Origin: Armatimonadia bacterium
GTDB taxonomy: Bacteria > Armatimonadota > Zipacnadia > Zipacnadales > JABUFB01
Direction of reading: 5' to 3'
Length of the DNA stretch: 34,538 nucleotides
Assembly (NCBI GenBank): GCA_039679385.1
Contig: JBDKVB010000105.1
Coordinates: 1 to 34,538, forward strand
The notes beneath the pieces are model-generated. The model had not been told where the DNA came from. It saw only the letters and a program-made list of their open reading frames with translations, and ran no database searches. The position numbers and the translations under genes are program-made. Shown here in pieces: positions 7,341-15,025 of the stretch (within the stretch, counting starts at the first letter, position 1; each line of letters begins with the position of its first letter).

Positions 7341-9842
7341 ATGGTCAGGCCAATCCTCTGTGCAACGGTGCTTATCCTCTCGGTTAGTGCCTTCGCGACC
7401 CCCTTGACCCTGGCTCGCGACGGCAAACCGACTGCGACAATCGTCATCCCCGACAAAGCAGACGCCAAGATCCGAGCCGCTGCCCTGGACCTGCAGCACT
7501 ACGTCAAGGCCCTCTGTGACGTTGAGCTTCCTCTCGCCACCGACGGCAAGCGCGTGCAAGGAACCGGCATCTACGTCGGCGTCTGCGAGCCGACTTCCGA
7601 GGGCGACCTGCCCGACAAGACCCTCAACCCCGAGACCTACGCAATTCGGGTGCATGACGGCAACCTGTACCTCACCGGCCGCCAGCCGAGCCCGGTGTCC
7701 TTCGCCGTCTCCTCCTTCCTCGAGGACAACCTCGGTGTCCGCTGGTTCGCCCCCGGTTCGCTCTGGGAGTATGTGCCGCAGGGGAAGCCCGGCGAGCTGA
7801 GGGTCGAGGTCAAGGACCTGGTGAGTGTCCCCGGCACTTCGCCCCGCATCTGGTCCGGCCATGGCTGGACCGAGGAGTGGCGGGCCTGGGATCAGCGCAA
7901 CAAGGCGGTCCTCAGCGAGATCGTCCCGCGGCGGCAGTTCCAGAACAACCTGTACCGTGTGTTCCCGCCCGAGAAGTACGCGACGACCCATCCCGAGTAC
8001 TATCCCCTCATCAACGGCAAGCGCTGGATCCCGGGACCCGATGACCGCTACTGGCGGCCCTGCGAGAGCAATCCCGACGTGTTGCGCCTGACCGTCGAGT
8101 ACGCCTGCAAGTGGTTCGACGACAATCCCACCGTCGACAGCTTCTCACTGGGCATGGACGATATCTCGCACCTGTGCAGTTGCCCGAACTGCCGGGCCCT
8201 GGACCCGCGTCCGGACTCCTACGAAAAGAAGGAGTTCTCCGACCGCCACTACAAGTTCGTCAACGCTGTTGCCCGCGAGGTCGCCAAGACGCATCCCGAC
8301 CGCTACATCGGTACCCTTATCTATGCCATCGCCCGCAAGCCGCCGGAGACGGTTGACCGCCTCGAAGACAACGTCTTCGGCTTCATCACCCAGACTTGCG
8401 GTATGTGGTATCTCGATGGCCGCCAGGCCGAGGATGAGGCCGTCACCCGCGAATGGGCCCGGCGCTGCAAGCACCTGTCCCGCTACGACTACATCGGCTT
8501 TGGCACCATGACCCCGCGCGTGTTCCCTCATATGCTCGACCGGGCGATCAAATTCGACAAGTCCCTGGGCTTCGAGGGGATGTACACCGAGGTCTACGAC
8601 TTCCTCCCGAACACCGCGCCGATGATCTGGGCGATGGCCAAGCTGGAATGGGACCACACCCTGAACCTTGACGACCTGCTCCAGGACTTCTATACCAAGA
8701 TGTATGGCACCGCTGCGCCAATCATGAAGCAGTACTTCGACCTCCTTGAACGCTCCTACTACACCGACCGACCGGGGCACGGAGCCTGGGAGCACCGCAA
8801 GCTCTCCGTCCAGGCGGTAGCGCTCTCCGTCGAGGACCTCGACGAGGCCTTCCGTCTCCTCCAGCAGGCCACCAACGCTTCCGGTGATCCCGACGTCCAG
8901 GAGCGAATCTTCCAAAGCCGCCTGGGCCTGCAGTACGGGTCCTACGTCATCCGCGCAGCCGCGCTCTCCAAGCAGGCTCTGGCGGCTGCCGTCACCGACG
9001 AGAAGTCGGCGGAGTCGGCCCTGCAGTTTGCCGAGAGGATCTCCCAGCTCAGTGTCGAGCGCGAGAAGTTCTGGGCCGACATGCTCAAGATGGACGGCCT
9101 CGCGGGCGACAGTATCCGCGGACTGACCGGTCAGGGCTACCTCGTCGGCGGCCAGGCTCCCAGCCTGGAATCCGGCGGGACCGTCGCTGCCCTCAAGGTG
9201 CTTGCGTGGTACTCCGAGAACGCACCCGAGCGCGCCGCCCAGATTGCCCAGCGCATCTCCAATCTCGGCGGACCCGTCTCCGATGCGGTGAAGTCCTGGG
9301 TCTGGGCCCAGCAGACGAAACCGCAGAACCTCTCGCCGAACGGCGACTTCGAGGACCTCGGTACCAATACCCAGCCGGCTGAACAGGATTGGGCTACCGA
9401 GGGTGCGCCCAAGGGCTGGTCGACCTGGAGCTCCCTTGGTGATGCCCGCTTTGAGATCCTGGGCGGCAAGGGGCACCAGGGGTCCGTTGGGGCCTCCATA
9501 GCCGGAAGCAAAGCCTCTGCCTGCTACCTGCAGACAGTCCCCGTCAAGGCGGACGAACGGTATCTGTGCGTCGCCTGGATGAAGGGCGACCCCGCCGGCG
9601 CCGGACAGGGCAGCGGCAAGCTCTCGGTCCGCTTCCGCGACGCCAAGGGCTCCTGGCATGCCCGTCACGACCTGGAGCCCAGCGTCGACATGGTGCAAGG
9701 GCAAGCAGACTGGCAGCCCGTGATGATGACGGTCACGATCCCTGAGGGTGCCGCGGGCGCGGTCATCATGCTCGGTACGAGCGACCAGGCGGAAGGTTCG
9801 CGTATCCTCTTCGATGACGGGGCCTTCTACAAGCTGCCCTAG
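7341..9842 (+). CDS. Secreted DUF4838 protein with C-terminal carbohydrate-binding-like domain
   Basis: An 833-residue exported protein. The ATG at 7341 has an excellent AGGGAGGA site, and the N-terminus (MVRPILCATVLILSVSAFA) is a signal peptide. Residues about 25-150 match the N-terminal alpha/beta domain that precedes the barrel in GH20- and GH67-like enzymes (ATIVIPDKADAKIRAAALDL). The central DUF4838 region carries the SLGMDDISHLCSCPNCRALD motif near residues 266-286; the CxCxxC cluster there is typical of the family. A helical region follows. The last 160 residues (SPNGDFEDLG onward, ending ILFDDGAFYKLP) form a CBM4/9-like beta-sandwich. DUF4838 proteins are thought to be glycoside-hydrolase-like, but their reactions are not established. 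The methyltransferase gene begins 70 bases later. Confidence 0.85.
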   Translation: MVRPILCATVLILSVSAFATPLTLARDGKPTATIVIPDKADAKIRAAALDLQHYVKALCDVELPLATDGKRVQGTGIYVGVCEPTSEGDLPDKTLNPETYAIRVHDGNLYLTGRQPSPVSFAVSSFLEDNLGVRWFAPGSLWEYVPQGKPGELRVEVKDLVSVPGTSPRIWSGHGWTEEWRAWDQRNKAVLSEIVPRRQFQNNLYRVFPPEKYATTHPEYYPLINGKRWIPGPDDRYWRPCESNPDVLRLTVEYACKWFDDNPTVDSFSLGMDDISHLCSCPNCRALDPRPDSYEKKEFSDRHYKFVNAVAREVAKTHPDRYIGTLIYAIARKPPETVDRLEDNVFGFITQTCGMWYLDGRQAEDEAVTREWARRCKHLSRYDYIGFGTMTPRVFPHMLDRAIKFDKSLGFEGMYTEVYDFLPNTAPMIWAMAKLEWDHTLNLDDLLQDFYTKMYGTAAPIMKQYFDLLERSYYTDRPGHGAWEHRKLSVQAVALSVEDLDEAFRLLQQATNASGDPDVQERIFQSRLGLQYGSYVIRAAALSKQALAAAVTDEKSAESALQFAERISQLSVEREKFWADMLKMDGLAGDSIRGLTGQGYLVGGQAPSLESGGTVAALKVLAWYSENAPERAAQIAQRISNLGGPVSDAVKSWVWAQQTKPQNLSPNGDFEDLGTNTQPAEQDWATEGAPKGWSTWSSLGDARFEILGGKGHQGSVGASIAGSKASACYLQTVPVKADERYLCVAWMKGDPAGAGQGSGKLSVRFRDAKGSWHARHDLEPSVDMVQGQADWQPVMMTVTIPEGAAGAVIMLGTSDQAEGSRILFDDGAFYKLP

Positions 9843-9912
9843 GACGGAGAGATCAGGCCCGCCTCTCGCAGTGCAAGTCTCCTTCCGACTCGAGGGCCGG
9901 GCCTTGCTGAGC

Positions 9913-10467
9913 ATGGGCGAACTACCCTTAGCGATCTGCGTCCTGTTGCTGGTCTCCTTCCGGCTCCTGGAGTGGCGGCAGCTCCGAGGCAACCCTGCGG
10001 CCCTCCAGGGCTGGAAGACGGATCCCTCTGCCTATCTGGTCATGGTGCCGTGGGCGCTCACCATCGTGGGTTCGCTCGTCGAGTACGTCGGCCTGCACCG
10101 GCAGCCGACCCTCGTCGGTCTGGTCATCGGCACCCTCCTTGGCGTTCTGGGCGTCTCCGTCCGAATCAGTGGCCTCCGGAGCCTCGGCCGCCACTTCGTC
10201 GTCGCTGTGCAGGTTCCCGAGGACCACACGCTCGTGCAGGAGGGGCTGTACCGCCACCTTCGTCATCCCCTTTACCTGGGCAACCTGCTGCTCATGTTCT
10301 CGCTGGGCCTTGTACTCGGGGTCACGTATACTTGGGCGGCCGTCGCGCTGGGTGTGGTCGGAGTGGTCTGGAGGATACGGATCGAGGAGCGACTGCTGCT
10401 GGAGAAGCTGCCGGGGTACGCCGAGTACCGCTCGCACACTGCTGCCCTGATTCCCGGCCTGTGGTGA
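9913..10467 (+). CDS. ICMT/PEMT-like membrane methyltransferase
   Basis: A 184-residue integral membrane protein resembling isoprenylcysteine carboxyl methyltransferase and phospholipid methyltransferase families. It has about five hydrophobic segments. The conserved C-terminal SAM-binding pattern is plain: VQEGLYRHLRHPLYLGNLLL (about 113-132), then RIRIEERLLLEKLPGYAEYR, where the paired glutamates and the YxxY-type tail are family features. Bacterial members methylate lipids or unknown small acceptors; the acceptor cannot be told here. The ATG at 9913 has only a weak upstream GAGGGCCGGG, and TTG at 9904 is possible. It lies 70 bases downstream of the DUF4838 gene and may be read with it. Confidence 0.8.
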   Translation: MGELPLAICVLLLVSFRLLEWRQLRGNPAALQGWKTDPSAYLVMVPWALTIVGSLVEYVGLHRQPTLVGLVIGTLLGVLGVSVRISGLRSLGRHFVVAVQVPEDHTLVQEGLYRHLRHPLYLGNLLLMFSLGLVLGVTYTWAAVALGVVGVVWRIRIEERLLLEKLPGYAEYRSHTAALIPGLW

Positions 10468-10488
10468 GCGGGCCTCAGCCGGTCGCTC

Positions 10489-10659
10489 TCAGCGCTCACC
10501 AGACAGCAGGACTGCCTTCCTCAGCACGTGGGCAGAGGCTGTGTTGAGTGCCGACGCCAGCCCCAGGAGGAGACCGAAGTCCTTGGGCATCCTCGCGGCG
10601 TTATACAGGTATGTGCCGTGGTAGCCGTCGGTTCCCCTTGACGCCAACCCGCGGCGAGT
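10489..10659 (-). pseudogene. Possible remnant of a minus-strand gene (C-terminal fragment)
   Basis: This lies inside the 332-bp gap 10468-10799. A 56-codon minus-strand frame ends with TGA at 10489 and is closed upstream by TAG at 10660-10662. It contains GYHGTYLYNAARMPKDFGLL and ends TASAHVLRKAVLLSGER, with G or C at most third positions like the true genes around it. The MPKDFGLLLGLA segment loosely recalls the C-terminal helices of beta-hydroxyacid dehydrogenases, but the match is weak. No start codon or ribosome-binding site precedes it, so if real it is a decayed 3' end. The rest of the gap (10660-10799) shows no gene. Confidence 0.25.
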
Positions 10660-10799
10660 CTACTCTTCCACTTGACGGTTCCTGTACCTGCTCCTTTCCG
10701 GCGGACAGGACCCGCTCCAGGGCGTGGGAGAACACGGCCCGGTTGCTCTGGGACTTCGTCATCAGGGCATCGCGGGACTTCACTGCGGGAGACCAGACC

Positions 10800-11795
10800 A
10801 TGACCTCCGCACCCTCTGCGTGGTTACTCTTCACTCTCTTCCAGGGCGCTCTCTGCATCTGGGGGCCGGGCGCGGTCCAACCGAAGGCCCTTAGCCCCGA
10901 GCGAGAGTCCATGTCGCTGAGCCGCCTTGCCGTGACTCGCGACGGAACGACCTGCTACTTCAGCGTCTCGCACAACCTGTGGCAAGCCTCGACGACCGGG
11001 GCCGCACCTAAGCAACTCACCACGCGCGGGCATGCGACGGTCGTCGACGAGGAGTTTGCAGAGCCCCACGATTGCGACTGCCCGCTGCTGTCTCCGGACG
11101 GCCGCTACCTGGCCTACCGCTACATGCCCGACAAGGGAGCCGCGCAGGTATGGCTCATGAACCTGCAGACCGGCAAGGACGCTCGGCTGGCCGACGACGC
11201 CGACCTTGGTCCCGGCTGCTGGACTCCTGACGGGTCGGCGATTGTCTTCGAGAAGGGCCAGAGCCTGTGGCGCGTTGAAGTCGCCACTGGTGCCCTCAGC
11301 CAGGTGACGCAGTGTCCGGCAGGTGCCCGAGTGGGCGACGGTCAACCAACCTTCAGCCCCGACGGCACGCTGGCCTTCACGCGTGACTTCGACCTGTGGC
11401 TCCTTCCTCCCAACTCGACAGCCGCGCGCCGTCTGACGAACACGAGCTACCTGCAGTGGCCGACCTGGAGCCCGGACGGCAAGCGCCTTGCTGCCTATGC
11501 CTCCCGCAGGGCCGGAGAAGGGGAAGACGCCGACCAGTGGGATGAGATCCACATGGTGGACCTCACGGGGACAACGAAGTGCCTGGTCTCGACCAGCAAC
11601 GCACCCGAGGGCACCCTTTCTGCCGCCCAGATCATCGGGTGGCTTAGCAACACCGAGCTGTTGATCGACCGCAATGTCGGGGAAGCGCCGCCGAAGGTCT
11701 ACGCCATCGACGTGAACACTGGCCTTTCGCGTCTCCTGCTGAAGCTTCGGGATGGCGACGAGATGCCAACGCTGTGGGTCCCGGGCCGTCAGTGA
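10800..11795 (+). CDS. Exported TolB/PD40-type beta-propeller protein
   Basis: A 331-residue protein starting at ATG 10800, preceded by GCGGGAGA. A signal-like segment (AWLLFTLFQGALCIWGPG) covers residues 7-24. The body has four clear PD40 repeats of the TolB propeller: LLSPDGRYLAYRYM, CWTPDGSAIVFEKG, TFSPDGTLAFTRD and TWSPDGKRLAAYASRR. These are spaced about 45-65 residues apart, and the last turns (GWLSNTELLIDRN, VYAIDVNTGLSRLL) complete the propeller. Such proteins bind partners or peptides rather than catalyse. It is the first gene of a tight cluster, with 37 bases to the sialidase-like gene, so it may share a role or substrate with it; that is inference. It lacks the N-terminal TolB domain, so it is not TolB itself. 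Confidence 0.85.
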   Translation: MTSAPSAWLLFTLFQGALCIWGPGAVQPKALSPERESMSLSRLAVTRDGTTCYFSVSHNLWQASTTGAAPKQLTTRGHATVVDEEFAEPHDCDCPLLSPDGRYLAYRYMPDKGAAQVWLMNLQTGKDARLADDADLGPGCWTPDGSAIVFEKGQSLWRVEVATGALSQVTQCPAGARVGDGQPTFSPDGTLAFTRDFDLWLLPPNSTAARRLTNTSYLQWPTWSPDGKRLAAYASRRAGEGEDADQWDEIHMVDLTGTTKCLVSTSNAPEGTLSAAQIIGWLSNTELLIDRNVGEAPPKVYAIDVNTGLSRLLLKLRDGDEMPTLWVPGRQ

Positions 11796-11832
11796 CGGTC
11801 TCAAATGCCCTGCTACGTCAGGAGGCTCCCTG

Positions 11833-13200
11833 ATGTCGCTGCGCAAAACCGAAGACGTGGTCATCTACCAGGACGATAGCTGGTACTCCTCCTTCCCGTC
11901 GCTGGTCACGCAGGATGACGGCACAGTCCTGTGTGCCTTTCGCCGCGCACCGGAGCGCCGAAAGTGGGGAGCAAGTGGCGTCACCCATGCCGACCCCAAC
12001 AGCGCCTGTGTCCTCGTTCGCTCGGAGGATGGCGGGGAGACCTGGAGCAAGCAACCGCTCACCGTCTGGGCCAATCCGCTCGCGGGCAACCAGGACCCGT
12101 GCATGTTCCAGCTTGCCGACGGCTCCCTGCTGTGTTCCACCTTCTCCTGGATGCTGCTGCATGGCGAGGCTCCCACGGCGCCGGGCATCATCAACGTCGC
12201 GCATCTGGGCTGGAAGATGGTGAACCTCGGGGCGAGCTGCCTGCGCTCGACAGACGGCGGACGAACCTGGACTGCTCCCGATCCACTGAGCGTCGCCGAG
12301 GACCCGGCCGTCATGAGCCATCTCATCGAGAAGCATCGCCCTGTGGTCGGGAAGCTGGCCAAAGAGTACGAGGACGAGTGCGATGTAAGCCTGGAGGAGC
12401 TCACCGCCGCCGGTGAGGTTGGCTTGCAGCGAGCGGCCGCGAGCTTCCGCGAGGGCAAGCACTTCGACTTCGGCACCTACGCCTCCTGGTGGGTCCGCTG
12501 GGCCATCACCTATGCCCTGACGCACGGTGGCCAGCCCTTGCGTGTGGCCGTTCCCATCGAGCCGCCACCCGGGCGGCCTCGCGAGGTGTATCCGGGCATT
12601 CCGAACCGTGGTGCCTGCCGGGGCAAGATGGCGCAGTTGCCTGACGGCCGCGTCCTGTGGCCGCTCTATGGCTTCCGCAAGGGGCCAATGCCCAGTGAGT
12701 CCTGCGTCTACGCCTCCGATGACGGCGGCGAGACCTGGCGCTACCTGTCACTGATCGCCGAGGATGAGGCAATCGGCTTCAACGAGACTTCGCTTCATCT
12801 GTGTCCGAGTGGCCGCCTGGTTGCCTTCCTGCGCACCACCGGCCTCGAGGGAGTCCTGGCCACCGCAAGCTCCTCTGACGGCGGCCAGACCTGGTCGCCC
12901 TGGCGTCAGAGCTCGATCTGGGGACACCCCTTCACCCCCTGTGCGCTCAAGGATGGCCGGGTGGCTCTCATCTACGGGCATCGGCGCGAGCCCTTTGGCA
13001 TCCGCATGAAGCTCCTCGACCCGGAGTGCTCAGACCTGGAGACCGCCGAGGAGTTGGTCCTGCGCACCGACGGCGGTAACGGCGACATCGGCTACCCGTG
13101 GGTCACTCCGCTGTCCGAGAGCAGGCTGCTGTGCGCGTACTACACGAACCATGACGACGGCACCCGCTACATCGCCGGGAGCATCGTCGAAGTTTCCTGA
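11833..13200 (+). CDS. Sialidase-like (BNR) propeller carrying an inserted sigma-70 region 2-like domain
   Basis: A 455-residue protein starting at ATG 11833 behind a strong AGGAGG site. It has no signal peptide. The sialidase superfamily is shown by four Asp-boxes: SEDGGETW (64-71), STDGGRTW (139-146), SDDGGETW (295-302) and SSDGGQTW (347-354). Family strands such as YPGIPNRGACRGKMAQLPDG and SLHLCPSGRLVAFLRTTG are also present. Residues about 153-243 do not belong to a propeller. They read as sigma-70 region 2 with its following linker (see the separate entry). Removing them leaves about 364 residues, a normal single six-bladed propeller. The protein sits between a PD40 propeller and a KDPG-type aldolase (gaps of 37 and 40 bases). 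A glycosidase reaction is not certain, because many such cytoplasmic or exported BNR proteins have no tested activity. Confidence 0.88.
   Translation: MSLRKTEDVVIYQDDSWYSSFPSLVTQDDGTVLCAFRRAPERRKWGASGVTHADPNSACVLVRSEDGGETWSKQPLTVWANPLAGNQDPCMFQLADGSLLCSTFSWMLLHGEAPTAPGIINVAHLGWKMVNLGASCLRSTDGGRTWTAPDPLSVAEDPAVMSHLIEKHRPVVGKLAKEYEDECDVSLEELTAAGEVGLQRAAASFREGKHFDFGTYASWWVRWAITYALTHGGQPLRVAVPIEPPPGRPREVYPGIPNRGACRGKMAQLPDGRVLWPLYGFRKGPMPSESCVYASDDGGETWRYLSLIAEDEAIGFNETSLHLCPSGRLVAFLRTTGLEGVLATASSSDGGQTWSPWRQSSIWGHPFTPCALKDGRVALIYGHRREPFGIRMKLLDPECSDLETAEELVLRTDGGNGDIGYPWVTPLSESRLLCAYYTNHDDGTRYIAGSIVEVS
12289..12561 (+). other. Sigma-70 region 2-like segment inside the sialidase-like gene
   Basis: Codons 153-243 of the gene at 11833. 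The order of elements follows primary-type sigma factors. First comes an opening helix HLIEKHRPVVGKLAKEY (compare LVEKNLRLVVxIAKKY), then SLEELTAAGEVGLQRAAASF (compare LEDLIQEGNxGLMRAVxKF). Next is DFGTYASWWVRWAIT (compare KFSTYATWWIRQAIT), then QPLRVAVPIE (compare RTIRIPVHMIE). The aromatic residues that open the promoter -10 element in E. coli sigma-70 (Phe427, Tyr430, Trp433, Trp434) have counterparts Phe213, Tyr216, Trp219 and Trp220. The counterpart of Gln437 is Trp223; that of Thr440 is kept as Thr226. No region 3 or 4 follows. The frame is open across both joins and base composition does not change. Confidence 0.8.
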
Positions 13201-13240
13201 TCCAGACGCATCTGTACCGACTCAGTAGGGAGGAAAGCTC

Positions 13241-14266
13241 ATGGCCCAGTTCACACGCCTCGAAACCCTCAATGCCATGCTCGACCGAGGCCTTGTGCCC
13301 GTGTTCTACAACAAGGACATCGACACCGCGGTGAAGATCACCGAAGCCTGCGCCGCCGCAGGTTGCCGATGCGTCGAGTTCACCAACCGCGGCGACTTCG
13401 CCTACGAGGTCTTCGCCGAGCTGGTGAAGTACTGCAAGGACAACCTGCCCCAGGTCATCATGGGCGTCGGCTCCGTCGTCGACCCCGGCACCGCTGCCCT
13501 GTACATGGCCAACGGCGCCAACTTCATCGTCGGCCCGATCCTCAATCCCGAGGTCGCCCGCGTCTGCAACCGCCGCAAGATCCCCTACTCGCCCGGTTGT
13601 GGTAGCGCCAGCGAGATCTCCGAGGCCGAGGAGCTCGGGGTCGAGGTCGTCAAGGTCTTCCCTGGTGCCGAGGTCGGAGGTCCGGCCTTCGTCAAGGCCA
13701 TGCTCGGACCTTGCCCCTGGACCCGCATCATGCCCACCGGTGGCGTCGATGCCACGGAGCAGAGCGTGACCGCATGGATCAAGGCCGGCGCCGCCGCCCT
13801 GGGAATCGGCAGCAACCTCATCACCAAGGACCTCGTCGCAGCCGGCGACTTCGCGGGCATCACCGCGAAGGCCCAGGAAGTCCTCTGGTGGGTGCAGAAG
13901 GCCCGTGGCGCCTCGCTGTTCCTCGGAATCGAGCACCCCGGCCTGTACCCGGAGAAGCCCGCCGGTGGTCAGGAGATGGCGGACTGGTATGCCGGCGCCT
14001 TCGGCCTCGACGTGAAGGTCGGCAACTCCTCCATCTTCGTCTCCGGCAAGGGCCCCGGTCGCCTTGAGATCATGAAGGAGCCGACCCAGCCCAAGACTCA
14101 CGTCGCGGTGCGCGTCAGCAATTACGAGGAGGCCAAGAAGGCCCTGGAAGCCAAGGGCTTCGCCTTCGAGGACGAGACGGACAAGAAGGGCGTCAAGGCA
14201 GGCTACCTGACCACGCCGGATCCGGCAGGCCATCGCGTACACCTGCTGTACAACCCGAACCTCTAG
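13241..14266 (+). CDS. KDPG/KHG-type aldolase fused to a C-terminal VOC (glyoxalase-like) domain
   Basis: A 341-residue, two-domain cytoplasmic protein; ATG 13241 follows AGGGAGGAAAG. Residues 1-220 are an Eda-family TIM barrel. VEFTNRG holds the conserved Glu46, VVKVFPGAEVGGP the Schiff-base Lys138, and IMPTGGVD the phosphate or carboxylate loop (164-170). Family members cleave 2-keto-3-deoxy sugar acids into pyruvate and an aldehyde. Residues 225-341 resemble a vicinal-oxygen-chelate domain. His232, Glu276, His287 and His334 fall at the four places where VOC enzymes bind metal, with His rather than the usual Glu at the last. The fusion is unusual: Eda proteins are normally about 210 residues. 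It is the last gene of the PD40-sialidase cluster, which suggests work on a sugar acid released from a glycan. Confidence 0.88.
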   Translation: MAQFTRLETLNAMLDRGLVPVFYNKDIDTAVKITEACAAAGCRCVEFTNRGDFAYEVFAELVKYCKDNLPQVIMGVGSVVDPGTAALYMANGANFIVGPILNPEVARVCNRRKIPYSPGCGSASEISEAEELGVEVVKVFPGAEVGGPAFVKAMLGPCPWTRIMPTGGVDATEQSVTAWIKAGAAALGIGSNLITKDLVAAGDFAGITAKAQEVLWWVQKARGASLFLGIEHPGLYPEKPAGGQEMADWYAGAFGLDVKVGNSSIFVSGKGPGRLEIMKEPTQPKTHVAVRVSNYEEAKKALEAKGFAFEDETDKKGVKAGYLTTPDPAGHRVHLLYNPNL

Positions 14267-14313
14267 AGCCCATCGGCCGCCCCTGTTCGGGCGGGCGAAG
14301 CGGTGCAGTGTTG

Positions 14314-14349
14314 ACGGGGTCTGATGGCCGGAAGGCTGTCAGGCCCCGT
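14314..14349. terminator. Hairpin between convergent genes
   Basis: ACGGGG-T-CTGA (14314-14324) pairs with TCAG-G-CCCCGT (14339-14349), with one T-G pair inside the stem. It lies between the aldolase-VOC stop (+) and the methyltransferase stop (-), so it likely ends both transcripts. No long T-run is present. Confidence 0.55.
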
Positions 14350-14356
14350 TGCTCTG

Positions 14357-14986
14357 TCAGCCCCTGATTCCGAGGGTCAGTAGGACATCGAAGTTCCTCA
14401 TGACCCCGCCGGCGACGGGTTTGGTTACGGTCGTGGCCTTCACCGTCCGCACCTGCATCAGTCCGGCCGACCGCAGCATCTCCTGCATCTCCTCCGCGCT
14501 GAACCCAAAGTGCGCCACCCCGGTGTTGTCGGCGTGGAAGTCGCCCGCTTCCTTGTCGAGGTCCACAATCGCCAGCACACCACCGGCCTGAAGCATCTGC
14601 GCCAGTCGCCCAATCACGACTCCGGGGTGCTCGAGGTGGTGCATGGTCAGGCTGCTAAAGATCAGGTCATACCGGCCCTCTGACGGCTCCTCGTGCTCCA
14701 GGTCCAGCTTCAGCGTCCGCACGTTGTCGATCTGTGCCGCCGCGAGCTTGTCCTGCAGAACCCTCAGCATCCCCTCTGAGGAGTCCGCGGCCACTATGCT
14801 GCCAAGTCCCGGCTGAAGGCCAAGCGTCACCAGGCCCGTGCCACAGCCATAGTCGAGGGCCTGCAGGGCGTCACTCAGCAGCACTTCCCGACGAATCGCT
14901 TCGCAGATACCTCGGGCGGCGCTGATGCGGCCCGGGTTGTCATCCCAGGTCGCCGCCAGGTTGTCGAAATCGCGCTTGTTAGCCAT
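14357..14986 (-). CDS. Class I SAM-dependent methyltransferase
   Basis: A 209-residue soluble methyltransferase. The ATG at 14986 is chosen because GGAGG lies six bases upstream. Motif I is intact (ALDYGCGTGLVTLGL, residues 43-57), and the acidic residue that contacts the ribose follows in SIVAADSSEGML (Asp68). The LDLEHEE and YDLIFSSLTMHHLEHP stretches match motifs II and post-II of the Methyltransf_11/25 group. The C-terminal part (FSAEEMQEMLRSAGL) is the usual cap. The acceptor cannot be told from sequence; the YDLIF-MHHL type includes enzymes for small metabolites, lipids and quinones. It sits 39 bases after the stop-proximal start of the DUF6785-like gene's downstream end and could share its transcript. 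Confidence 0.88.
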   Translation of the reverse strand: MANKRDFDNLAATWDDNPGRISAARGICEAIRREVLLSDALQALDYGCGTGLVTLGLQPGLGSIVAADSSEGMLRVLQDKLAAAQIDNVRTLKLDLEHEEPSEGRYDLIFSSLTMHHLEHPGVVIGRLAQMLQAGGVLAIVDLDKEAGDFHADNTGVAHFGFSAEEMQEMLRSAGLMQVRTVKATTVTKPVAGGVMRNFDVLLTLGIRG

Positions 14987-15025
14987 CTTCAACCTCCGTA
15001 GTTCAGGGCCCTGCGCGGCCGCAGG

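Noticed and set aside
8145-9992. Long minus-strand reading frame (615 codons) opposite the DUF4838 gene
   Set aside because: Its translation is a Gly/Val/Leu-rich low-complexity shadow of a high-GC gene on the plus strand, and the plus frame has family motifs and a signal peptide. Similar shadows at 1614-3041, 17737-20070, 23588-25105 and 27431-29125 were rejected for the same reason.
12289-12561. Assembly artefact as the explanation for the sigma-like segment
   Set aside because: The frame is open across both joins, the composition does not change, and the propeller resumes exactly at a family strand. It cannot be excluded without read data, so it remains a stated alternative.
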